Source of the DNA: Methanomicrobiales archaeon
Lineage (GTDB): Archaea; Halobacteriota; Methanomicrobia; Methanomicrobiales; JACTUA01
Length of the DNA: 7,245 nt
Assembly (NCBI GenBank): GCA_028678905.1
Contig: JAJRCO010000048.1
Location: 1-7,245, forward strand
Reading direction: 5' to 3'
Below are positions 1-5,571 of this stretch, in pieces; within the stretch, counting starts at the first letter, position 1; each line of letters starts with the position of its first letter. A program made the position numbers and the translations under genes. The notes beneath the pieces were generated by a model. It was given only the letters and a program-made list of their open reading frames with translations, made no database searches and was not told the origin of the DNA.

Positions 1-1
1 C

Positions 2-1744
2 GGGGAACAACTCTTCAGATCTGACCTTTCAATCTCTGTAGGTGAACTTGGGTCCATGATGGACCATTCCGGGCCACTGGGTAAAGCCGAGCGGTATGCG
101 GCGAAGGTGTTCGGCGCTGACATGACCTATTTCGTGACAAACGGTACTTCCACAGCAAATAAGATTGTATTCTTCGGCCGTGTGACAAAGGATGATGTCG
201 TGCTGGTTGACAGGAACTGTCACAAGTCTGCAGAACACGCCCTGACGATGACTCATTCTGTTGCAGTCTTCATGATACCCACACGGAACCGCTATGGGAT
301 CATCGGGCCGATCCCGCCGGACGAGATGACTCCGGGGATGATTCAATCCAAGATCGATGCGTGTCCGATAACCAAGGATATCGAGAGTAAAAAACCGGTT
401 CACGCGATCATCACCAATTCAACCTATGATGGTCTCTGTTATCATGCAGCCCGGGTTGAGAACATCTTAGGTAAAAGTGTGGACAGTATCCACTTCGATG
501 AAGCATGGTACGGGTATGCCAGGTTTAATCCGCTGTATCGTGAACGGTTCGCCATGCGGGAGGGTGCGAAAGACCAGAAAGGACCGACCGTCTTTGCAAC
601 GCAGTCGACCCATAAACTCCTCGCGGCATTGTCGCAGGCATCCATGATCCATGTAAGAAACGGACGTATAGCTATAGAACACGCCCTTTTTAACGAAGGC
701 TTCATGATGCACAGCTCCACATCGCCCCTCTACACCATCATGGCATCCCTGGATGTGTCGTCAAAGATGATGGACGGTGCAGCGGGGCGGGTGCTGACCA
801 CGGATTCTATTGAAGAAGCGATCAGGTTCCGGCAGGCAATGGCACGTATCTATCGTGAGATATGCGGTACAGGAAAACCAAAAGACTGGTGGTTCGGCAT
901 GTGGCAGCCGGATGCAATCACCGATCCAAAGACGAAAAAGAAAGTCCCCTTTGCGAATGCAACCCTTGAGGCCCTGCGGGATAATCCGTCCTGCTGGGTG
1001 CTGCATCCCGGTGAGAAATGGCACGGTTTTACGGGACTGCCGGATGATTACTGCATGCTTGACCCCATCAAGGTAACGGTGACAACGCCCGGTGTCCGCG
1101 ATGACGGATCGCTGGATACCTGGGGGATCCCGGCACCCGTTGTTGTCAAATTCCTTGGCACCCGGGGGATAGTCAACGAAAAATCCGGAGACTATTGTAT
1201 CCTGTTTCTCTTTTCTATGGGCATTACGAAAGGAAAATGGGGGACATTGATCACCGAGCTCTTCGAATTCAAACGCCATTATGATGAGAAGACCCCGCTT
1301 GAGGAGATCTTCCCCGATCTCACAAATGCGCATCCGGAGCGGTACGGGGGAATGACCCTTACGATGCTTGCGGATGAGATGCACACTTTCAAGAAGGAAC
1401 ACAGGATGTGCGAACTGCTCCAGGAAGCATTCTCTATTCTCCCTGTTCCAGCTGTCAGCTATGCCGATGCTTACAAGGCACTCGTGCGGGGAGATGTGGA
1501 GCAGGTTCTGGTCTCAAAGGCAGGAAACCGCATTGTAGCGACCGGTATTATTCCGTACCCGCCGGGCATCCCGCTTCTTGCCCCCGGGGAAAGGACAGGG
1601 AAACACAATGAACCCCTGCTCCAGTACCTGAAATCGATGCAGGATTTTGACAGGCAGTTCCCGGGTTTTGAACATGAGACCCACGGAGTTGAAAACAGGA
1701 AGGGTGAGTACATGATGTATTGTATCACGGAGGGGCGAACGTGA
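2..1744 (+). CDS. Orn/Lys/Arg decarboxylase, AdiA-like arginine decarboxylase (5' end outside window)
   Basis: PLP-dependent fold-type I decarboxylase, cytoplasmic; most likely converts arginine to agmatine and CO2, consuming a proton. The frame is open from base 2 and the residues before the first ATG (position 56) already match the family (a DLSISVGELGS segment), so the gene starts upstream. The 580 visible residues contain GTSTANK (48-54, PLP phosphate site), DRNCHKS with His74, HFDEAW (164-169, Asp166 to the pyridine nitrogen) and STHKLL with Lys205 as the Schiff-base lysine. IIPYPPGIP (516-524) and PGFEHE lie in the C-terminal domain. From memory of E. coli AdiA (Lys386, about 755 aa), about 180 residues are missing: the N-terminal wing domain and linker. 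The YGYARFNP stretch, a DPKTKKK segment near residue 308 that CadA lacks, and SMGITKGKWGTL resemble AdiA more than CadA or SpeF. The phosphate-loop motif is CadA/SpeF-like, so lysine or ornithine specificity remains possible. The stop overlaps the antiporter start by 4 nt. Confidence 0.93.
   Translation, partial: GEQLFRSDLSISVGELGSMMDHSGPLGKAERYAAKVFGADMTYFVTNGTSTANKIVFFGRVTKDDVVLVDRNCHKSAEHALTMTHSVAVFMIPTRNRYGIIGPIPPDEMTPGMIQSKIDACPITKDIESKKPVHAIITNSTYDGLCYHAARVENILGKSVDSIHFDEAWYGYARFNPLYRERFAMREGAKDQKGPTVFATQSTHKLLAALSQASMIHVRNGRIAIEHALFNEGFMMHSSTSPLYTIMASLDVSSKMMDGAAGRVLTTDSIEEAIRFRQAMARIYREICGTGKPKDWWFGMWQPDAITDPKTKKKVPFANATLEALRDNPSCWVLHPGEKWHGFTGLPDDYCMLDPIKVTVTTPGVRDDGSLDTWGIPAPVVVKFLGTRGIVNEKSGDYCILFLFSMGITKGKWGTLITELFEFKRHYDEKTPLEEIFPDLTNAHPERYGGMTLTMLADEMHTFKKEHRMCELLQEAFSILPVPAVSYADAYKALVRGDVEQVLVSKAGNRIVATGIIPYPPGIPLLAPGERTGKHNEPLLQYLKSMQDFDRQFPGFEHETHGVENRKGEYMMYCITEGRT
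1729..1733 (+). promoter_or_regulatory. Ribosome binding site that sets the antiporter start
   Basis: GGAGG (within GGAGGGG) lies 7 nt before the GTG at 1741. It decides the start in favour of this GTG over an in-frame TTG at 1720, which lies upstream of the site, and over an in-frame ATG at codon 13. The site is inside the end of the decarboxylase gene, as expected for translational coupling. Confidence 0.8.
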
Positions 1745-3186
1745 GTGAAGATTCCGCCACGCCCCCGAAAAATGGTATGGCACCCCAAAAAGTGCTGGGG
1801 ATCTTTGCTCTCGCAATGATCAATGTCGCTGCTGTGCTCAGTATCAGGAATTTCCCGTCCATGGCAGTCTATGGATGGGAGTGCATAGGGTGGTATATTA
1901 TCGGGACCGTCCTCTTCCTCATCCCGATATCCCTTGCCGGGGCGGAGCTGGCAACGATGCTGGCAGACAAGGACGGTGGCGTGTATGCCTGGTGTAAGGA
2001 GGCATTTGGTGAAAAAGGTGGTTTTACCGCCATTTTCTGCGAGTGGTCTAATAACCTCGTGTGGTTCCCGACGGTTCTTGCCTTCATTGCATCCACTCTT
2101 GCGTTTGCAATTTCACCTGATCTCGCAAGTAACCCGGTCTACCTGTTTGTCGTGATGATGATCGCATTCTGGGGCACAACGGCAGTTGCGTATTTCGGGG
2201 AGAACGTATCGAGCAAGTTCCAGAACTATGGTGTGATCCTCGGGAGTATCATTCCGTCCATCCTGATCATCGGGCTTGGGGTGTACTGGAGTCTTTCAGG
2301 GGCGGCCATTGTTCTCCCGCCGTTTTCCCTGGGAGAGATCGTGCCAACGCTTGACCTCTCAACCCTGCCGTTCTTCGCCACAGTTATCCTTCTGTTTGCA
2401 GGTATGGAAATGGCAGGATTTCATGCACTGGAGACCAAAAACCCGAAAACTGATTTTCCAAAGGCAATGGCGATATCCGCAGTTATCATATTCTTCTGCA
2501 CGGTAATGGCAACGCTGGCGATTGCCTTTGTCATTCCTGCAGACCAGCTCAACCTGGCAGCAGGTGTTATGCAGGCAATCGAGTACTTCTTCACCGCACT
2601 CAATATACCCGGAGCGATCGCGCCGATGGCAGTATTGATCACGATAGGCGGGGTAGTCTCCCTTGCCGCCTGGCTTATCGGCCCGGCAAAAGGTCTCGGA
2701 GTTGTTGCCAATGAGGGTAATATGCCACCCCTGTTCAACCGGACAAACAAATATGGTTCACCGGTGGCAGTGCTGGTTATCCAGGCACTCATCGGAACAT
2801 TCATCTCCCTTCTGTATGTGTTCCTGCCGTCTGTCAACCAGGCATACTGGATGCTTTCTGCCATGACCGTCGAGTTACTGTGCATCGTCTATATTCTGAT
2901 CTTTGCTGCACTCATAAAACTCCGGTATAGCAAACCGGATGCCCCACGGCCATTCAAAATACCCGGAGGGATTCCGGGTATCTGGCTGATAGGGGGCATG
3001 GGTGCATTTGGGGTTATATTTGCCTTTGTCGTAGGGCTCATGCCAACCGGAGATTTTACGTCAGCCGAGGCCGTTTCCTATACACTTGGCGTGTTGCTCG
3101 GGACATTCCTCCTTGCAGTTCCCCCGCTTATTTTCCTGAAAATGAAAAAACCCGGCTGGATTGTGTCCGGCACGAAGGAGGGATGA
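1741..3186 (+). CDS. GadC-like amino acid/amine antiporter (APC superfamily, GGA family)
   Basis: Inner-membrane antiporter of 481 residues, inferred to import the decarboxylase substrate and export its amine product. I count twelve hydrophobic segments, at about residues 18-38, 49-72, 93-123, 132-150, 163-185, 207-226, 242-265, 290-316, 341-362, 368-393, 411-434 and 446-466. GadC-type signatures are IRNFPSMAVYG at the broken helix 1, NLVWFPTVLAF in helix 3, the helix 6 region FAGMEMAGFHA followed by KNPKTDFPKA, GGVVSLAAWLIGPAKGL in helix 8, and LRYSKPDAPRPFKIPGG after helix 10. GTG was chosen as start for its ribosome binding site and its GTGA overlap with the decarboxylase stop. Only about 15 residues follow helix 12; E. 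coli GadC (511 aa) carries a C-terminal plug of about 35 residues that closes the transporter at neutral pH, so that gate seems absent. The partner gene suggests arginine/agmatine exchange, but the family resemblance is to glutamate/GABA exchangers, so substrate is uncertain. Confidence 0.9.
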   Translation: MSEDSATPPKNGMAPQKVLGIFALAMINVAAVLSIRNFPSMAVYGWECIGWYIIGTVLFLIPISLAGAELATMLADKDGGVYAWCKEAFGEKGGFTAIFCEWSNNLVWFPTVLAFIASTLAFAISPDLASNPVYLFVVMMIAFWGTTAVAYFGENVSSKFQNYGVILGSIIPSILIIGLGVYWSLSGAAIVLPPFSLGEIVPTLDLSTLPFFATVILLFAGMEMAGFHALETKNPKTDFPKAMAISAVIIFFCTVMATLAIAFVIPADQLNLAAGVMQAIEYFFTALNIPGAIAPMAVLITIGGVVSLAAWLIGPAKGLGVVANEGNMPPLFNRTNKYGSPVAVLVIQALIGTFISLLYVFLPSVNQAYWMLSAMTVELLCIVYILIFAALIKLRYSKPDAPRPFKIPGGIPGIWLIGGMGAFGVIFAFVVGLMPTGDFTSAEAVSYTLGVLLGTFLLAVPPLIFLKMKKPGWIVSGTKEG

Positions 3187-3192
3187 ATTGAA

Positions 3193-3237
3193 ATGAGTGC
3201 ATTTCGTTCCTGGAGTCAAAATGGAGGATATGTATGA
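3193..3237 (+). CDS. Possible 14-codon ORF upstream of the 148-residue gene
   Basis: ATG at 3193 opens 14 codons (reading MSAFRSWSQNGGYV) and stops at TGA 3235-3237. That stop overlaps the next gene's start as ATGA (3234-3237). A strong ribosome binding sequence, AAGGAGGG at 3175-3182, lies 10 nt upstream, inside the end of the antiporter gene. The ORF also contains the ribosome binding site of the next gene. It may act only as a translational coupler between the antiporter and the 148-residue gene. It may equally be chance, since 14 codons carry little statistical weight. Confidence 0.25.
   Translation: MSAFRSWSQNGGYV
3223..3227 (+). promoter_or_regulatory. Ribosome binding site of the 148-residue gene
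   Basis: GGAGG with a 6-nt spacer to ATG 3234. Two other ATGs nearby (3221 and 3230) are in another frame, so this site supports 3234 as the start. Confidence 0.75.
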
Positions 3238-3680
3238 CACAGGGAAAGGATGGCTCATGGGCTGTTATCCTGGTTCTCCTATTGTTCTTCATGCTCCCGA
3301 TCGGCTGGTTGCTTGTTACATATACCGCTGAACCCTATCATGCAGTGAGCGGTGAACCCTTACGTGATGCGGCGCAGGCTGCGGGGATAACCGTGGTCAA
3401 TGCCACTGACACTATGTGGCCGGTTGGGGGTGCAGTTGGCGGGAAAACCTACACCCTGTCTGATGAAAGCGGCAATATATACACCGTCCAGACTCAGGCT
3501 TTCGATAGTGCCGAATCCCGGGATGCGGCCGTCCAGCTCCATAATTCCCAGTCGATAGGGCGTGGCAAGCCTGTCGGGAAACTTATCATTATCGGAAACT
3601 ATCTGGTATATGTACAACCCTACACGAGTGGGATTCTCAAAAAAATTGCACCCGAACTTCGTAAACTACAAGCCGCGTAG
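3234..3680 (+). CDS. Single-TM protein with extracytoplasmic domain, unknown function
   Basis: I do not recognise this 148-residue protein. Residues 1-8 are polar with one lysine, and 9-29 form a strong hydrophobic segment (AVILVLLLFFMLPIGWLLV). No lipobox cysteine follows, so it is probably an uncleaved signal anchor with residues 30-148 outside. The outer part has a helix-like stretch (40-51), several short beta-prone stretches (52-57, 71-87, 115-129) around a helix-like 91-104, and a basic helical end (134-146, KKIAPELRKL). It contains no cysteines, so no disulfides. It starts 47 nt after the antiporter stop and is followed at once by a terminator, so it is very probably the last gene of the decarboxylase operon. 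That suggests a role alongside antiport, for example as an accessory or sensing subunit, but nothing in the sequence proves it. Confidence 0.85.
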   Translation: MTQGKDGSWAVILVLLLFFMLPIGWLLVTYTAEPYHAVSGEPLRDAAQAAGITVVNATDTMWPVGGAVGGKTYTLSDESGNIYTVQTQAFDSAESRDAAVQLHNSQSIGRGKPVGKLIIIGNYLVYVQPYTSGILKKIAPELRKLQAA

Positions 3681-3682
3681 AG

Positions 3683-3716
3683 CTTCAGGAGGATCATCCT
3701 CCTGAGGTTTTTTCTT
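3683..3716 (+). terminator. Hairpin plus T-tract terminator of the decarboxylase operon
   Basis: An 11-bp stem pairs 3683-3693 with 3697-3707 (one G-T pair, the rest Watson-Crick) around a 3-nt TCA loop. It is followed directly by TTTTTTCTT. It begins 2 nt after the stop codon at 3678-3680. The form is like a bacterial intrinsic terminator. Archaeal termination mainly needs the T-tract, so the hairpin may also protect the transcript's 3' end. Confidence 0.85.
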
Positions 3717-3780
3717 ACCCGGATACTTTTTTTTAATCCAATTACCGTTAAAAGCGATAGTAACATAGGGAAAAGAACAA

Positions 3781-3811
3781 CCGGTTTTTGTTTTACAACA
3801 CCGGCTTTTCT
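3781..3811. repeat. Imperfect inverted repeat, terminator-like
   Basis: CCGGT (3781-3785) pairs with ACCGG (3800-3804), and an inner TTGT/ACAA stem encloses a TTT loop. A CTTTTCT run follows on the plus strand, and read on the minus strand the repeat is also followed by a T-rich stretch. It could terminate transcripts in either direction. No gene ends next to it, so its role is unclear. Confidence 0.35.
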
Positions 3812-3999
3812 GGCAATTACCGGTCAGTTGATGCAGCCATCTCTACGTTTCAGATGGTTCACCTGCTTCCCACATATCCCGGACCGATTGAATCGGATCA
3901 GTTAGCGTTATCGGGGCTTTTTCCCGGGAGTCCGTGGTTCTTCATGGGATTTTTGGTATTCCAGCTGCTTTGAATAGCTCCATTCACAGGAATTGATGC

Positions 4000-4019
4000 T
4001 CGTGATGCACATCTCACGA
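4000..4019. repeat. Perfect 6-bp inverted repeat
   Basis: TCGTGA (4000-4005) and TCACGA (4014-4019) are separated by 8 nt. Its size fits a protein binding half-site pair or a small RNA stem. It lies in gene-free DNA and no nearby promoter assigns it a role. Confidence 0.3.
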
Positions 4020-4095
4020 TTAATCCTGGATTCAGAATTATCAGCGTAACGGGAAGAGGTCATAAATGGAAGGCGATGGCATGTTGCCTGCCACG

Positions 4096-4131
4096 AAAAA
4101 AGTATTCGGAAAACGGGGGTAGTCTGTCTAC
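4096..4131 (-). terminator. Candidate terminator of the cation transporter gene
   Basis: On the minus strand, starting 18 nt after the transporter's TAA stop, there is a 4-bp stem (4128-4131 with 4119-4122) with a 5-nt loop. A run of six T follows (4101-4096), about 50 nt past the stop. The stem is weak; the T-run is the better evidence in an archaeon. Confidence 0.4.
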
Positions 4132-4149
4132 AATTACCTGCTTCCCCTC

Positions 4150-5118
4150 TTATTGGCTTGTTTTTTGGGAACATACGGCCGATCCTCCTGCCGCCCCGGC
4201 CGGCAGCGATTCGGCTTCGATGTAGACGCGGTTGGTTTCCGGGTGTGTGGTGCGAAGGTCGGCTTCAATACGACGGATCGCCTCGTGCATCTGCTCGGCC
4301 GTGGTACCTGCAACAAAGCACACCCCCATATTCACGAGCAGATCGTGCGGGCCCATGTACATTGTGAGGATGTCGCCGGCTCGCTCGACCGCCGGATCTG
4401 ATTCCACGCGGCGCCGGATATCCGCGAGCTCGTCGGGGTTCACGCCCTCCCCCACCAGCAAACCCTTGGATCGCGATGCGAGAATCCCGGCCACACTCAT
4501 CAGCAACAGGCCGATTGCGATCGATGCTAAGCCGTCGAGATACGCATTGTTGAACATGTGACCCAAATAGATGCCGAGGAACGCGAAGATGAGACCGAGC
4601 ATGGCTGCGCTGTCCTCAAGTACTACGGTATAGAGACTGGGGTCCTTCGACCGGTTGATGTACTGCCAGGCGCCCATATCTCCCTTGGCCTGCAGGAAAT
4701 GCTTAATGGCTATAGAAAATGTAATGCCCTCGATAATCAGCGAGATGCCAAGCACGATGTAGGCCGCCGTAGGGTCGCCCATCTGGGTATCCGGTGCGAC
4801 GTGGCGAATGTGAGAAATACCCTCATACAGCGACATGCCGCCACCGATACCGAAGATGATGATCGCCACAATGTTCGTCCAGAAATAGAGCGCCTTGCCA
4901 TAGCCGAAAGGATGGCTTTCATCGGCCGGCTGCCTGGCACGGTTCATTCCATGCCACACAAGGCAACCGTTTCCCGTATCGACAAGCGAGTGGATACCCT
5001 CAGAAATCATGGCCGAAGAACCGGTGATTGCCGCTGCAATAAACTTGATGATTGCGATGAACAGGTTGCCGATAATGGCCGCGATAACCGGTATTTTAGA
5101 ACCGCCCTGTGATGCCAT
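4150..5118 (-). CDS. Cation diffusion facilitator (CDF) metal transporter, ZnT9-like
   Basis: Membrane metal exporter of 322 residues, the usual CDF size; probably moves a divalent cation (Zn, Mn, Fe or Co) out against protons. Hydrophobic segments lie at about 11-33, 34-52, 78-100, 117-140, 165-187 and 192-212, followed by a soluble C-terminal domain (about 225-302). Helix 2 has the metal-site pair His43xxxAsp47 (SEGIHSLVDT). HPFGYGKALYFW (69-80) leads into helix 3. In helix 5 the usual HxxxD is changed: Asp169 remains in LEDSAAML, the His position is Val165, and Glu168 is added. I recall this pattern from the ZnT9-like branch, which makes the metal hard to name. ATG 5118 is supported by GAGGTGG (complement of 5122-5128), 3 nt upstream. 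It is transcribed alone, convergent with the decarboxylase operon and divergent from the cardiolipin synthase. The last ~18 residues are low-complexity and unlike the family core. Confidence 0.93.
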   Translation of the reverse strand: MASQGGSKIPVIAAIIGNLFIAIIKFIAAAITGSSAMISEGIHSLVDTGNGCLVWHGMNRARQPADESHPFGYGKALYFWTNIVAIIIFGIGGGMSLYEGISHIRHVAPDTQMGDPTAAYIVLGISLIIEGITFSIAIKHFLQAKGDMGAWQYINRSKDPSLYTVVLEDSAAMLGLIFAFLGIYLGHMFNNAYLDGLASIAIGLLLMSVAGILASRSKGLLVGEGVNPDELADIRRRVESDPAVERAGDILTMYMGPHDLLVNMGVCFVAGTTAEQMHEAIRRIEADLRTTHPETNRVYIEAESLPAGAAGGSAVCSQKTSQ

Positions 5119-5121
5119 GTG

Positions 5122-5128
5122 CCACCTC
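5122..5128 (-). promoter_or_regulatory. Ribosome binding site of the CDF transporter
   Basis: The minus strand reads GAGGTGG followed by CAC and the ATG. The GAGGTG core is correctly spaced to support the start at 5118. A longer minus-strand reading upstream is in another frame. Confidence 0.65.
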
Positions 5129-5371
5129 TCTATCTCTAGTGGTTCCCTGCCAGTCCCCTGTCCGTCCCCAAGACGATGTCCGGGTAATAGAAGCAGTAGT
5201 ACATGCCATCCAAACGATCATCCATAAATTAGTGTTGGGGCACAGGTATTTGTTATTATTGAAATACATCCTTATAGCGAGTGGCTGCACGGGAAAAGAG
5301 CAAAGTGCTGAAAGATTGTCTTACTCTACGTATGTCTGGAATTTTACCTCATAGCTGATTGATATGAAAAG

Positions 5372-5392
5372 GTACGGATTCCAAAATCGTAC
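5372..5392. repeat. Inverted repeat flanked by direct repeats
   Basis: GTACG (5372-5376) and CGTAC (5388-5392) pair, extended inward by ATT/AAT with one bulged base. Exact 9-nt copies of ATTGATATG lie on each side (5358-5366 and 5395-5403). The arrangement sits just before the first TATA-like box and resembles a regulator binding region. Confidence 0.35.
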
Positions 5393-5404
5393 ATATTGAT
5401 ATGT

Positions 5405-5467
5405 TTTATAAAAATGTCATGGAACAGCGGGATTTTCAAATTTATATGATTCCCGATTTTTTATAAA
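5405..5467 (+). promoter_or_regulatory. Candidate TATA boxes upstream of cardiolipin synthase
   Basis: Three archaeal TATA-like boxes lie in plus orientation: TTTATAAA at 5405-5412, TTTATATG at 5441-5448 and TTTATAAA at 5460-5467. The last would place a start site near 5490, giving a leader of about 80 nt to the ATG at 5572. The middle box is bracketed by CGGGA (5428-5432) and TCCCG (5451-5455), an inverted repeat suited to an operator. Which box is used cannot be told from sequence. Confidence 0.45.
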
Positions 5468-5571
5468 AAGATTGGTCTTTCCATTTTTTGAGAATAAACC
5501 GAAGGTACATATAGGTTCGGGTATTCAACAATCCCTTAACGGTGTTCAAATCATCCGTTATTAGGTTCCCT

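Larger units (their letters stand above)
3717..4149. other. Non-coding interval between convergent genes
   Basis: About 430 nt between the operon terminator and the end of the cation transporter gene. I find no convincing gene: the open frames here are short, with poor starts and no ribosome binding sites. It contains an 8-T run near 3728-3735 and small inverted repeats at 3781-3804, 3884-3896, 4000-4019 and 4119-4131. The motif CAATTACC recurs at about 3739, 3814 and 4131. No tRNA fold or known RNA family was recognised. It could be decayed sequence or hold a small RNA. Confidence 0.6.
5119..5571. other. Divergent intergenic region between CDF transporter and cardiolipin synthase
   Basis: About 450 nt with no convincing gene; it must hold the promoters of both flanking genes. 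The part next to the transporter is GC-richer and contains GTCCCC twice, 11 nt apart (5153 and 5164), with further GTCC copies at 5160 and 5178. TATA-like sequences for the minus strand are seen at about 5221-5230 (AATTTATGG) and 5270-5277 (CTATAAGG). The half nearest the synthase is AT-rich, with three plus-strand TATA-like boxes and short inverted and direct repeats. Two overlapping open frames of 64 and 81 codons cross this region, but they have no ribosome binding sites and odd composition. Confidence 0.6.

Noticed and set aside
56..58. ATG at 56 as the decarboxylase start
   Set aside because: The frame is open from base 2, and the residues before this ATG already match the decarboxylase family, so the gene begins outside the window.
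761..1402. Minus-strand open frame of 213 codons
   Set aside because: It lies wholly inside the well-supported decarboxylase gene, and its translation shows no family features, only antisense composition.
1720..1740. TTG at 1720 as the antiporter start
   Set aside because: It has no ribosome binding site, while the GTG at 1741 is properly spaced from GGAGG at 1729-1733, a site the longer version would contain.
3788..3973. Plus-strand 61-codon frame in the convergent interval
   Set aside because: It starts with TTG inside a hairpin, has no ribosome binding site and gives an unconvincing protein. The interval is better described as non-coding.
3908..4174. Minus-strand 88-codon frame running past the CDF gene end
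   Set aside because: It overlaps the CDF 3' end in another frame, and the composition does not look like a protein.
5096..5354. Overlapping 64-codon (minus) and 81-codon (plus) frames upstream of the CDF gene
   Set aside because: Both lack ribosome binding sites and overlap the CDF start or each other. This is most likely leader or promoter DNA.
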